From contig CANCQX010000015.1 in NCBI GenBank assembly GCA_947380375.1, positions 1-34,235 of the forward strand: a stretch of 34,235 nucleotides of DNA. The letters run 5' to 3'. Under the pieces are notes generated by a model, which ran no database searches, had not been told where the DNA came from, and was given only the letters and a program-made list of their open reading frames with translations. This stretch comes from Flavobacteriales bacterium (GTDB taxonomy: Bacteria; Bacteroidota; Bacteroidia; Flavobacteriales_D; Crocinitomicaceae). Numbering within the stretch: the stretch's first letter is position 1; every line of letters begins with the position of its first letter. The translations under genes were made by a program, and so were the position numbers. Positions 18,827 to 26,936 of this stretch are shown here, one piece after another.

Positions 18827-21800
18827 ATGAAATGTAGACATTTTTTTTATTTGATATTATTTATTGTTGGATGTTCCGATAGGGATAGTATTAACACTCA
18901 ATTATTTTCTCCGAAAGTAATTTATACTAAGGGTTATATTTTACCTAAAGAAAAATGCCCTAATCCGAAATCATTTTTGGTTAATGAGCCAAAGCCAATT
19001 GTCGCGGGAAAACCATTGATAAGTAAAACAAATCAGAATATTAAATTAGCTGGAAATCCTATACTAGTTAAAGTAGGAGAACCAATTGTGAATATAGTTG
19101 GCAAGGGTAATATATTGAAACCAATAACTTCTAAAGGTATTGGAACTATTATAACGGCTGGTATCCCCGAAGTTGTTATTGCCAAAGATCCTGATGCTAA
19201 AGATGTAAATCCATCTAATTTTTCTTTTTATAAAACTTTACATGGTCTAAAACATAATAATATTTTTTGTTCTAAACAAGATCGCAATGGAAATATTTGG
19301 TTTGGATCAAATGGTGGTGGTATAACTAGATTTGATGGTAAATCGTTCACGAACTTTACAGAAAAAGAGGGGTTAAGTAATAATGTTGTTTGGTCAATTT
19401 TAGAAGATAAAAAAGGCAACTTGTGGTTTGGTACTTCATCAGGATACGCTTGTAAATACGATGGCATAACCTTTACTTCTTATTTAATAAATAGAAATAT
19501 TGAAAATAATATTGTTCAATCAATTCTAGAAGATAAAAAAGGTAATATTTGGTTTGGAACTTTGTTTGGTGGTGTTACATGTTTTGATGGAAAAGTAATG
19601 ACAAATTACTCAATAGAACAAGGTTTAAGTAACAATTCCGTTTGGTGCATTACAGAAGATAAAAAAGGTGATTTATGGTTTGGTACTTCTGGGGGGGGTG
19701 TTTCTAAATTTGATGGAAAAAAATTCACAAACTATTCTGAAAAGCAAGGTTTAACTAATAGTAATGTAAATTCAATTTTAGAAGATAAAAAGGGAAATCT
19801 TTGGTTTGGAACTTTTGGTGGAGGAGTTTGTTGTTTTGACGGAAATTACTTCAGAAATTACACTGAAAATGAAGGGCTAATAAATAATTTTGTTAACACT
19901 ATTATTCAAGATAAAGAGGGTGAACTTTGGTTTGGAACTTATGGAGGTGGTGGTTGTCGTTTTAACGGTAAATATTTTACTTATTTTTCAGAAAACGAAG
20001 GCCTTAATGGTAATGTTGTCAATACTATTTTAGAAGATAAATCTGGAAGCGTTTGGTTTGGAATGCATGGCGGAGGAATTGTTAGGTATGATGGTAAAAA
20101 GTTTTTAAATTATTCAGAGAAAGAAGGAATAAGTAATAATGTAATTTGGACAATATTTGAAGATAAATCTAATAAAATTTGGTTTGGAACAAATGGAAAC
20201 GGTGTTTCAGTATATGATGGAAACTCGTTTACTAATTACTCTATAAATGAAGGTTTATGTAATGATTTTATCAATTCAATTATCCAAGATAAAAAAGGTA
20301 ATTTTTGGTTTGGTTCTTTTAGTGGGGTTTCAAAATTTAATGGAAAAACTTTTAAGAATTATTCAATAAATGAAGGATTAGTAAATAATGTGATTAACTA
20401 TATTCTGGAAGACAAAAAAGGAAATATTTGGTTTGCAACAACTGGTGGTGTAACAAAATTTGATGGTAAATATTTTACAATATATACGGAAAAGGAGGGG
20501 TTGAGTAATAATATTATAACTACTATACATGAAGACAGAAAAGGAAATCTTTGGTTTGGAACAAATGGTGGTGTAACAAAATTTGATGGTAAAGTTTTTA
20601 CACATTTTACTGATAAACAAGGTTTAGACAATAATTTTATTTTATCGATTCTAGAAGATAAAAAAGGGAATCTTTGGTTTGGAACAAATGGTGATGGTGT
20701 TTTCATTTACGATGGAAAAAAAATGATCAATTTGACTGAAAAGCAAGGTTTGATAAATAATGCCGTTTTAAATTTGCTACAAGATAATAAAGGAAATATT
20801 TGGTGTGGTACAAGAAAAGGGTTGAGTAAAATCAGAGCTTCAAATTTATTAAATTTAGAATCGAATAAAAAGAACTATAATTTCATTAAAGATGTGTTTT
20901 TTTATAATTATGGATACAATGATGGTTTCTTAGGTTTAAATTGTAGAAGAAATTCAGTTTTACAAGATCGTAAAGGTAAAATTTGGTGGGGAACGGATGT
21001 TTTGACTTGTTACAATCCTAAAGGAGATTTTGAAGATAAATCAGCTCCAAAAATAAATCTTACAAGTATTAAATTGTTTGGAGAAGATATTGTTTGGGCG
21101 AATTTAAAAGCTGTTGATAGGGATGAATTTGGAAAGGAAATTGTAAACGGAGAAGCAATAGATACGTTACTTTCTAACGGTATATTACTTAAAAATATTA
21201 AATTTAATGGACTTTCAAAATGGTATAATTTTCCTAAAAATTTAATTTTACCTTATAATACAAATAATCTTACGTTCAATTTTATAGGTGTTCACATGCA
21301 AAGCAGAAACCATATAAAATACAAGTATAAAATGGAGGGGCTAGATTCTGATTGGAGCTCAATAAACGATCGTACTGAAGCAAATTACGGAAATCTTCCA
21401 AGCGGTGAATATACTTTCAAAGTGAAAGCAATGAATCAAAGTGGTATTTGGAGTAAGACTTTACAGTATAAATTTATTATTAACCCTCCTTGGTGGCAAA
21501 CTTGGTGGTTTAGAATTATTGTACTAGTTATTTCTATCTCTGTAGTATTATTTTATATTAAAGCAAGGGAGAAAAAATTAATAAAAGAAAAAGAAATTTT
21601 AGAAGAAACAGTTGAATTAAGAACAGCTGAGGTAATTGAAGAGAAGAAAATTGTTGAAGATCAAAAACATTTAATAGAGGAAAAACACAAAGAGATTAAG
21701 GATAGTATAAATTATGCTGAAAGAATCCAGCGTGCATTATTAGCAAATAAAAAAATATTGGATGAAAACTTAAAAAATTATTTTATTTTTTTTATACCAA

Positions 21801-22444
21801 AAGATACTGTAAGTGGTGATTTTTATTGGGCTACTAAATTGAATAATAATCATTTCGGACTCGTAATTGCTGACAGTACTGGTCACGGTGTTCCTGGAGC
21901 AATTATGAGTATTTTAAATATTGCATGCTTAGATAAAGCTGTCACTAAAGGAATAAATAGACCTGATTTGATTTTAAATGAGACTAGGAATTTGATTAAA
22001 GAGTATTTAACAGACGACGATTCATCTGAAGGTACAAAAGATGGTATGGATGGTAATTTATTAAGTTTTGATTTTGAAAATAATAAATTGTATTCGGCGT
22101 CTGCAATAAATCCTATCTGGATAATCAGAAATGGAAATATTATTGAGATAAAAGCGGATAGATTTCCAATAGGTAGTCATATAAAAGACAAAACTCCATT
22201 TACTTTACATGAACAAGATATAGTAAAAGGTGATATTATTTATTCTTTTACGGATGGTTTTCCAGATCAATTTGGAGGTCCAAATGGTAAAAAATTCAAA
22301 TATAAGCAGTTACAAGAATTATTGCTTTCAATAAGTGATGATACAATGGAGAATCAAAAAATCAAATTAAATGATGTTTTTACTTCATGGAAGGGTGATT
22401 TTGAACAAATTGATGATGTGTGTTTAATTGGGATTAGGATATAA
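18827..22444 (+). CDS. Membrane sensor: double beta-propeller, Y_Y_Y domain and SpoIIE-type phosphatase
   Basis: The 1205-residue protein begins with a lipoprotein signal (lipobox IVGC, Cys16), then a proline/glycine-rich spacer to ~140. Next come 13 clear and one weak 41-42-residue propeller repeats (core EDKKGNLWFGT, GGVxxFDGK, NYxxxEGL), enough for two seven-bladed propellers. A Y_Y_Y domain (YKYKMEGLDSDWSS) follows at ~830-885. A membrane helix at ~893-912 (IIVLVISISVVLFYI), a coiled coil (~915-960) and a PP2C/SpoIIE serine phosphatase complete it. The phosphatase keeps SGDFYWA, VIADSTGHGVPGA and SFTDGFPDQFGG, so it looks active. The ectodomain matches hybrid two-component sensors of Bacteroidota, but the output is a phosphatase instead of a histidine kinase. 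The likely target is an anti-sigma antagonist or similar phosphoprotein, none of which is encoded nearby. The signal sensed is unknown. Confidence 0.9.
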   Translation: MKCRHFFYLILFIVGCSDRDSINTQLFSPKVIYTKGYILPKEKCPNPKSFLVNEPKPIVAGKPLISKTNQNIKLAGNPILVKVGEPIVNIVGKGNILKPITSKGIGTIITAGIPEVVIAKDPDAKDVNPSNFSFYKTLHGLKHNNIFCSKQDRNGNIWFGSNGGGITRFDGKSFTNFTEKEGLSNNVVWSILEDKKGNLWFGTSSGYACKYDGITFTSYLINRNIENNIVQSILEDKKGNIWFGTLFGGVTCFDGKVMTNYSIEQGLSNNSVWCITEDKKGDLWFGTSGGGVSKFDGKKFTNYSEKQGLTNSNVNSILEDKKGNLWFGTFGGGVCCFDGNYFRNYTENEGLINNFVNTIIQDKEGELWFGTYGGGGCRFNGKYFTYFSENEGLNGNVVNTILEDKSGSVWFGMHGGGIVRYDGKKFLNYSEKEGISNNVIWTIFEDKSNKIWFGTNGNGVSVYDGNSFTNYSINEGLCNDFINSIIQDKKGNFWFGSFSGVSKFNGKTFKNYSINEGLVNNVINYILEDKKGNIWFATTGGVTKFDGKYFTIYTEKEGLSNNIITTIHEDRKGNLWFGTNGGVTKFDGKVFTHFTDKQGLDNNFILSILEDKKGNLWFGTNGDGVFIYDGKKMINLTEKQGLINNAVLNLLQDNKGNIWCGTRKGLSKIRASNLLNLESNKKNYNFIKDVFFYNYGYNDGFLGLNCRRNSVLQDRKGKIWWGTDVLTCYNPKGDFEDKSAPKINLTSIKLFGEDIVWANLKAVDRDEFGKEIVNGEAIDTLLSNGILLKNIKFNGLSKWYNFPKNLILPYNTNNLTFNFIGVHMQSRNHIKYKYKMEGLDSDWSSINDRTEANYGNLPSGEYTFKVKAMNQSGIWSKTLQYKFIINPPWWQTWWFRIIVLVISISVVLFYIKAREKKLIKEKEILEETVELRTAEVIEEKKIVEDQKHLIEEKHKEIKDSINYAERIQRALLANKKILDENLKNYFIFFIPKDTVSGDFYWATKLNNNHFGLVIADSTGHGVPGAIMSILNIACLDKAVTKGINRPDLILNETRNLIKEYLTDDDSSEGTKDGMDGNLLSFDFENNKLYSASAINPIWIIRNGNIIEIKADRFPIGSHIKDKTPFTLHEQDIVKGDIIYSFTDGFPDQFGGPNGKKFKYKQLQELLLSISDDTMENQKIKLNDVFTSWKGDFEQIDDVCLIGIRI
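19256..20838 (+). repeat. Tandem propeller-encoding repeats (~126 bp unit, 13 copies)
   Basis: Thirteen in-frame units of 41-42 codons lie inside the sensor gene. Each contains a tract coding GNLWFGT and one coding FDGK. Units 9-11 are one residue shorter (GGV in place of GGGV). DNA identity is highest at the GATAAAAAAGG and TGGTTTGGAAC tracts. This is a protein-coding repeat, not a CRISPR: units are contiguous with no unique spacers. Confidence 0.85.
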
Positions 22445-22535
22445 AATAGGTTGTATCGATTTTGACATAATCTCTTTATTTTTGAGTTCACTATTGAAAA
22501 AATCAATTTTGAGGTTTTATTTCTTATAGATTTTT

Positions 22536-23096
22536 TTATTTTTTAAAAGTTAAATTATTATCCGTTAATGATTTTTCTAAAATTTGAATCGCTATTTTTC
22601 CCATTCCATGAAATTCTAAAATTTCAGTTTTTGTACATTTTGATAATTCTTCAAGATTAATAATGTTTTTAGAAACAAGTGCTCTTTGAGCTAGGGCAGA
22701 AAGTCCATCAACGAAAAAATAGTCAGCTTTTTTACTGCCTTTAATAAACGAGTCTATGTTTTCTTTTATTCGGAAGAGTACTATTTTTTGAATCAATTCG
22801 ATTGGTAAGGGTTGATCTAATGGGAATTGAACGGCACCTTTGGAATTATTGTATTTATCAATTTCAGATTTAAATGCTTTAAGTCCTGATGGAGCAGGGT
22901 AGAAGCCTATGTGGTTTTTATATCCTGCAAAATGAACTAGGTTTCCATACAAATCAAAAGTAGGCATTCCGTATTTGAATGTTTCAATCGCGTTTGGAAC
23001 TTCTTTTTTGATTAAAGCTCTAATTGTTTGTAATTTTTCTTGGATTTCCTTAGGGAAAGTAAGTATATATTTGTCTATTTTTTTTGAGAATTGCAT
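22536..23096 (-). CDS. DUF1801-family protein with C-terminal helix-hairpin-helix domain
   Basis: The protein has 186 residues. Residues ~1-115 look like the DUF1801/YdhG-like fold: IDKYILTFPKEIQEKLQTIR, IKKEVPNAIETFKYGMPTF, GYKNHIGFYPAPSGL and AVQFPLDQPLPIELIQKIV. Residues ~128-180 form a second module, LSALAQRALVSKNIINLEEL then LEFHGMGKIAIQILEKSL. That module resembles the RNA polymerase alpha-subunit C-terminal domain/HhH fold (GxG hairpin HGMGK). DUF1801 proteins have no firm biochemical role; the tail suggests contact with DNA or protein. It is convergent with the sensor gene and lies downstream of the repeat protein on the same strand, with a terminator between. Function not assigned. 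Confidence 0.75.
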   Translation of the reverse strand: MQFSKKIDKYILTFPKEIQEKLQTIRALIKKEVPNAIETFKYGMPTFDLYGNLVHFAGYKNHIGFYPAPSGLKAFKSEIDKYNNSKGAVQFPLDQPLPIELIQKIVLFRIKENIDSFIKGSKKADYFFVDGLSALAQRALVSKNIINLEELSKCTKTEILEFHGMGKIAIQILEKSLTDNNLTFKK

Positions 23097-23114
23097 TGCG
23101 ACTTTTTAAACCAA

Positions 23115-23145
23115 AAACACCAACAAAATAATCTTGTTGGTGTTT
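23115..23145 (-). terminator. Intrinsic terminator of the 26-residue-repeat gene
   Basis: A perfect 12-base stem, AAACACCAACAA (23115-23126) and TTGTTGGTGTTT (23134-23145), has a 7-base loop and A/T runs on both sides. It separates the repeat gene from the DUF1801 gene, so the two are not one operon unless readthrough occurs. Confidence 0.82.
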
Positions 23146-23167
23146 AGTTTTTTAATTGTAATAATTC

Positions 23168-24037
23168 TTATTGGAAATAATCAACTTTTATTTCTGCTAT
23201 TGAAACAGGTTTTTTATTAGTTTCTCCCGAAACGTTATACTTAACTCTTTTTACCCAGTTTTTGTATTTGTCGAAATCGTAATTATAAATATTTTTTCTA
23301 AAAACAACACCATCTCCATTGTGGTCACTTTCTTCGATGATGTTTCCTTTATCGTCATATATATACGTGTATTTATCATAAATCACGTTGGATGAATTGA
23401 TTGCGCAATTTTCAATCATGTTCCCTTTATCATCATACTTATAAGTGTATTTGTCAGACAATACTCCTGTACCATTGTAATAATTTTCTTCAACGACATT
23501 TCCTTTATCGTCGTATTTATAAGTATATCTATTGAATAATACTCCATTTGCATCAAAATCTTTTTCTTCTAACATGTTGCCTTTAGAGTCATTTAAGTAA
23601 ACGATTTTACCTTGCATTATACTGTCTGAATTATAATCTTCAGTTTGGATAAAAAATCCTTTTTCGTCATATTTGTGAACTGTTTTTTTATACAATTTCC
23701 CACTTGAATCAAATTTTGAAAAAGCTATTAATTTCCCATTTTCATTGTAATCAAAAATATACTTTTCAATTATTGAGCCATTCCCATTGTAATGAATTTC
23801 CTGAATTTTACCACCTTTAATATTATATAGTTGTGTGTAATATTTTTGTAAAGTTCCTTTGACAAGTTCCCCTGATTTATCATACATGTCATATACTGAA
23901 ATGTGAACAGATTTCACTTTCCCTTTTTCATTCTCCTTAGATGGTTTAAATAGTGGAATATGTGAACTCTGACCATCTTGTTGAGAGAAAACAATTTGAT
24001 GACTAATTAATAATAGAAGGAGTAGTGTTTTTTTCAT
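23168..24037 (-). CDS. Secreted protein of 26-residue YD/RHS-like repeats
   Basis: The protein has 289 residues with a signal peptide (MKKTLLLLLLISHQIVFSQ). From ~60 to ~245 it consists of about seven tandem units of exactly 26 residues with the pattern KYTYKYDDKGN-(V/M/I)-(V/I)-E-E/N followed by a (N/D)GxGV-like turn. Examples are YKYDDKGNVVEENYYNGTGV and YIYDDKGNIIEESDHNGDGV. The tail (DFDKYKNWVKRVKYNVSG) resembles the end of short RHS/YD-like proteins. These repeats build beta-strand stacks; no toxin, shell or sorting domain is attached. It is exported to the periplasm or beyond, with no type IX signal seen. Function unknown. Confidence 0.7.
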   Translation of the reverse strand: MKKTLLLLLLISHQIVFSQQDGQSSHIPLFKPSKENEKGKVKSVHISVYDMYDKSGELVKGTLQKYYTQLYNIKGGKIQEIHYNGNGSIIEKYIFDYNENGKLIAFSKFDSSGKLYKKTVHKYDEKGFFIQTEDYNSDSIMQGKIVYLNDSKGNMLEEKDFDANGVLFNRYTYKYDDKGNVVEENYYNGTGVLSDKYTYKYDDKGNMIENCAINSSNVIYDKYTYIYDDKGNIIEESDHNGDGVVFRKNIYNYDFDKYKNWVKRVKYNVSGETNKKPVSIAEIKVDYFQ

Positions 24038-24274
24038 AATCTTAATTTTATTTTAAATGTAATTTATTTTTTATTAATAATTAATAATTCATAACATTAA
24101 ATTTATTTTTTTCGAAAATAAATTCTTCTAGCTTTAAAAACGTTTTATAGTTAGGTGTTTTAGTTGAAATAGATTTTTTTAAAAAAGTGATTAATATTCT
24201 ATTATTCAAAATGATGTAATTCTAATTGTAAATAATGTAAATTTATAGACTTATGAAAGACCAATTTTGTAAAT

Positions 24275-24835
24275 ATGAAATATACAATTAGAAAAAACAG
24301 AATGTTACTAAATTTTAATATGGTTTTTAAAAGTAGTTTACTTTTAAGAGTGTTGTTTTTTTCTTCAATTTCAATGTCTCAAGATTTAGAAACTGTTTCA
24401 ACAGTTGATATACAGAAATATTCTGGGAAATGGTTTGAAATTGCTTCCTTTCCTCAGCGTTTTCAAAAAGGTTGTACTTGTACAACGGCAGAATACACGT
24501 TGACAACTAAAAATTATCTTATAGTCGAAAATCGTTGTAATAAAGATAGTTTAAATGGTAATCAACAATATATCAAAGGAAAGGTGTTTGTTGTTAAAAA
24601 TACAGGAAATTCAAAGTTAAAAGTTCAATTCTTTTGGCTTTTCAAAGGCAAATATTGGATTATTGATTTAGCAAATGATTATTCTTATGCTGTAGTTGGG
24701 CATCCAAATCGGAAATATTTATGGATACTTTCAAGAACAGCTTCTATGGACGATGTGATTTATCAGGAAATTATATCTAGAATTGCATTAAAAGGATATG
24801 ATGTATCTAAAATTTTAAAAACCAAACAATTTTAA
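24275..24835 (+). CDS. Lipocalin-family protein (Blc-like)
   Basis: The 186-residue protein carries the lipocalin first-strand signature YSGKWFEIASFPQRFQKGC at ~50-68. The second conserved block is GKYWIIDLANDYSYAVVGHP, and the third is YLWILSRTASMDD. These are in the order and spacing of bacterial lipocalin Blc. The N terminus is a hydrophobic export-like segment ending SISMSQ. There is no lipobox cysteine, unlike E. coli Blc, so it may be soluble in the periplasm. ATGs at residues 10 and 16 could be the true start and would improve the signal peptide. It is followed after 10 bases by a SOUL gene and is probably co-transcribed with it. The likely ligand is a lipid or another hydrophobic molecule. 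Confidence 0.88.
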   Translation: MKYTIRKNRMLLNFNMVFKSSLLLRVLFFSSISMSQDLETVSTVDIQKYSGKWFEIASFPQRFQKGCTCTTAEYTLTTKNYLIVENRCNKDSLNGNQQYIKGKVFVVKNTGNSKLKVQFFWLFKGKYWIIDLANDYSYAVVGHPNRKYLWILSRTASMDDVIYQEIISRIALKGYDVSKILKTKQF

Positions 24836-24845
24836 ATTATAAATT

Positions 24846-25445
24846 ATGAAGATTATATTAATAATACTAGGTGTCTTATTCGGACTATTTATCATTTTTC
24901 AAATCGTAATAACTATGTCAACAGCAAAAACTGAAAATCAAGATTACAAACTTATTCAAAAAGAGGAAGGTTTTGAAATACGCTATTATCCAGCTTCCAC
25001 AATGGCGAAAGTGACGTCGAATATTAAATCATACAAAGATTTGGGACATTCTGGCTTTGGAGTCTTGGCTAAATACATTTTTGGTGGGAATAGTGAAAAG
25101 AAACAAATAGCTATGACTTCACCAGTTCATATGGAGATATCTGATACTGTTTCATCTATGGCTTTTGTGATGCCTTCTAAATTCAATAAGGATAATTTAC
25201 CTTCACCTGATAATGCAAATGTAGTTATTGAAACTACAGAAGCCGAATATGTAGCTGTTATATCTTTCGGAGGCTTTGCAAATGAAAAAAGTATCAATGA
25301 AAATAAATCGCTTCTTGCAACAGCATTAAAGAAAAAAGGGATAGCATACCATGGCAACTTTCGTTTTTTAGGGTATAATCCGCCTTATCAATTAGTTGGA
25401 AGAAGAAATGAGGTGATTGTTGCGGTAGATTCTGAGGGATTTTAG
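24846..25445 (+). CDS. SOUL/HBP-family heme-binding-like protein
   Basis: The protein has 199 residues. An N-terminal membrane anchor (IILIILGVLFGLFIIFQIVI) is followed by the SOUL fold. Its signatures are DYKLIQKEEGFEIRYYPAS, FGVLAKYIFGGNSEKKQIAM followed by TSPVHME, AFVMPSKFN, and the end FRFLGYNPPYQLVGRRNEV. SOUL proteins bind heme or tetrapyrroles in eukaryotes. In bacteria the role is not established, and heme ligation cannot be judged from sequence alone. The main domain is expected on the periplasmic side. It is the second gene of the lipocalin pair and is closed by a strong terminator. Confidence 0.88.
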   Translation: MKIILIILGVLFGLFIIFQIVITMSTAKTENQDYKLIQKEEGFEIRYYPASTMAKVTSNIKSYKDLGHSGFGVLAKYIFGGNSEKKQIAMTSPVHMEISDTVSSMAFVMPSKFNKDNLPSPDNANVVIETTEAEYVAVISFGGFANEKSINENKSLLATALKKKGIAYHGNFRFLGYNPPYQLVGRRNEVIVAVDSEGF

Positions 25446-25472
25446 ATTCTAACTAGTATATGGTATAAATAG

Positions 25473-25507
25473 AAAAAGCCTTGTAAATTAAATTTACAAG
25501 GCTTTTT
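25473..25507 (+). terminator. Strong intrinsic terminator after the lipocalin-SOUL pair
   Basis: A perfect 16-base stem, AAAAAGCCTTGTAAAT (25473-25488) and ATTTACAAGGCTTTTT (25492-25507), has a 3-base loop and a T run. It is the last feature before the mobile element. Symmetric A and T runs would let it act in both directions. Confidence 0.9.
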
Positions 25508-25543
25508 TGTGATCCCGTTTGGAATAATTTGACGAATTAATGC

Positions 25544-25659
25544 AATACCTAAAAACGCTTTAAAATACCTATTTATCAATAATTTATGAATTTTAACTGA
25601 TTGTTTAAATGTCTTTAAATATCTTTAAATTGCTAAATTGTTTACCCTAATGTTTACCC
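25544..25659. repeat. Short direct repeats upstream of the integrase (candidate att/arm sites)
   Basis: Three sets lie in this gene-free stretch. AATACCTA occurs twice with a 20-base period (25544-25551, 25564-25571). A 10-base tandem ending CTTTAAAT or GTTTAAAT occurs three times (25601-25630), followed by a weaker fourth copy. TGTTTACCC occurs twice with a 12-base period (25639-25647, 25651-25659). Periods of 10, 12 and 20 bases put the copies on about the same helix face. This suits integrase arm-type or excisionase binding sites next to an attachment core. No tRNA gene is complete here. Confidence 0.5.
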
Positions 25660-25678
25660 CATTTTGCTTTTATTTTCT

Positions 25679-25686
25679 TATATTTG
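25679..25686 (+). promoter_or_regulatory. Candidate -7 element of the integrase gene
   Basis: TATATTTG matches TAnnTTTG and lies 22 bases before the ATG at 25709. It is immediately downstream of the TGTTTACCC repeats, so proteins bound there could repress int. No TTG at the standard spacing. Confidence 0.45.
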
Positions 25687-25708
25687 TTTAGAAATAAAAA
25701 CATATAAA

Positions 25709-26932
25709 ATGGCATCAGTTTCAATAGTACTCAGAAAAGATAAACTTAATAAAAATAATGAAGCTCCAATTCATTTTCGTATTATAAAAGATAGGAAAAT
25801 TTCATATATCGCTACTGGTTATATCATAGATGTAAATGATTGGGATGATGGTAATAAAAAAATAAAATCAACACGCAAAGGTAGAGACCACAAAGAAACG
25901 ACAGCAAAGATGAATGCAATAATTTCTAAGAGGTATTCAGATATTCAAAAAGAAGTAATTGATTTAGAAACATTAAAAAAACACGTTTCATCTAAAAACG
26001 TTAAAGATGTTGTGTTTGGTAAGAAAGCAGAAGATTTCTATTCCTTTGCTGATACGGTTGTAAATAATTACGATATTGATAGTAAACCTGGTACATTTTC
26101 AAGAACACAATCCGTTATTAAGAAACTTAAATTATATGCTCCAAAATTAAATTTCAATGAGATTACACCAAAATTTCTATCCGAATATGAAAACTACTTA
26201 AAAACAAAGAAAAAACCCAATTCAATAAATACAATACACGCAAATTTCAAGTTCATACGATTAGTTTTTAATAAAGCTTATCAGATGGATATAATAGACT
26301 TAAGTTTAAATCCTTTTTTAAAGTATAAAATTAAAACTGAAAAAACACAGCGAGAATATCTTACAGAAGAAGAATTATTAGCTTTCTATGAAGTTAAAAC
26401 ACAATTAGGTTCTCGATTAGATTTGCATAAAGATATGTTTGTGTTTTCAGCCTATTCAGGAGGTTTAAGAGTGTCAGATATGTTACAGCTTCAATGGAAG
26501 CATTTTGATGGCTCTAATATCAATTTTACAATCAAAAAAACAAATAATCAACTTTCAATTAAAATCCCAAATAAAGGTTTAGAAATTCTCAATAAATACA
26601 AAAAAGAGGATACAAAAAGTAACGATTACATTTTTGAAATGTTATCTCCAAATACTTTTAAATTAACTGCTAAAGAAATTGACGATGCAATTAGTTCGGC
26701 AACTGCTCAGATTAATAAAAATCTAAAATTATTAGCAACAGATGCTGAGATTGAAAAAAATATATCCTTCCATATAGCTCGTCATACATGGGCTACAAGG
26801 GCATTAAAAAAAGGGATTTCAATAGATAAGGTTTCCAAGTTAATGGGACACGCTGCAATTAAAGAAACGCAGGTTTATGCAAAAATTGTAAATTCGGAGT
26901 TGGATAAGGCAATGGATGCATTTAATGATTAG
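25709..26932 (+). CDS. int: Tyrosine recombinase / integrase of the mobile element
   Basis: The protein has 407 residues from the ATG at 25709; an upstream in-frame TTG at 25664 lies before the -7 element and is rejected. The N terminus (MASVSIVLRKDKLNKNNEAP and YIIDVNDWDD) is the arm-DNA-binding domain usual in Bacteroidota integrases. A SAM-like core-binding domain spans ~110-210. The catalytic domain shows Arg254 in YSGGLRVSDML, a likely lysine in FTIKKTNNQLS, His355 and Arg358 in HIARHTWATRA, His381 in LMGHAAIKETQ, and the nucleophile Tyr390 in VYAKI. All catalytic residues are present, so it should be active. It integrates and excises the element by site-specific recombination. An unknown gene follows almost without gap. 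Confidence 0.95.
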   Translation: MASVSIVLRKDKLNKNNEAPIHFRIIKDRKISYIATGYIIDVNDWDDGNKKIKSTRKGRDHKETTAKMNAIISKRYSDIQKEVIDLETLKKHVSSKNVKDVVFGKKAEDFYSFADTVVNNYDIDSKPGTFSRTQSVIKKLKLYAPKLNFNEITPKFLSEYENYLKTKKKPNSINTIHANFKFIRLVFNKAYQMDIIDLSLNPFLKYKIKTEKTQREYLTEEELLAFYEVKTQLGSRLDLHKDMFVFSAYSGGLRVSDMLQLQWKHFDGSNINFTIKKTNNQLSIKIPNKGLEILNKYKKEDTKSNDYIFEMLSPNTFKLTAKEIDDAISSATAQINKNLKLLATDAEIEKNISFHIARHTWATRALKKGISIDKVSKLMGHAAIKETQVYAKIVNSELDKAMDAFND

Positions 26933-26936
26933 TAAT

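Noticed and set aside
20378-20706. Two minus-strand ORFs inside the propeller repeats
   Set aside because: They repeat with the same period as the blades on the other strand and are therefore shadows.
19256-20838. Regularly spaced repeats of ~126 bp suggesting a CRISPR-like array
   Set aside because: The units are contiguous, in frame, translate to propeller blades and have no unique spacers or nearby cas genes.
24038-24274. Possible small gene between the repeat protein and the lipocalin
   Set aside because: No frame of useful length or coding character is seen; the stretch is A/T-rich divergent promoter space.
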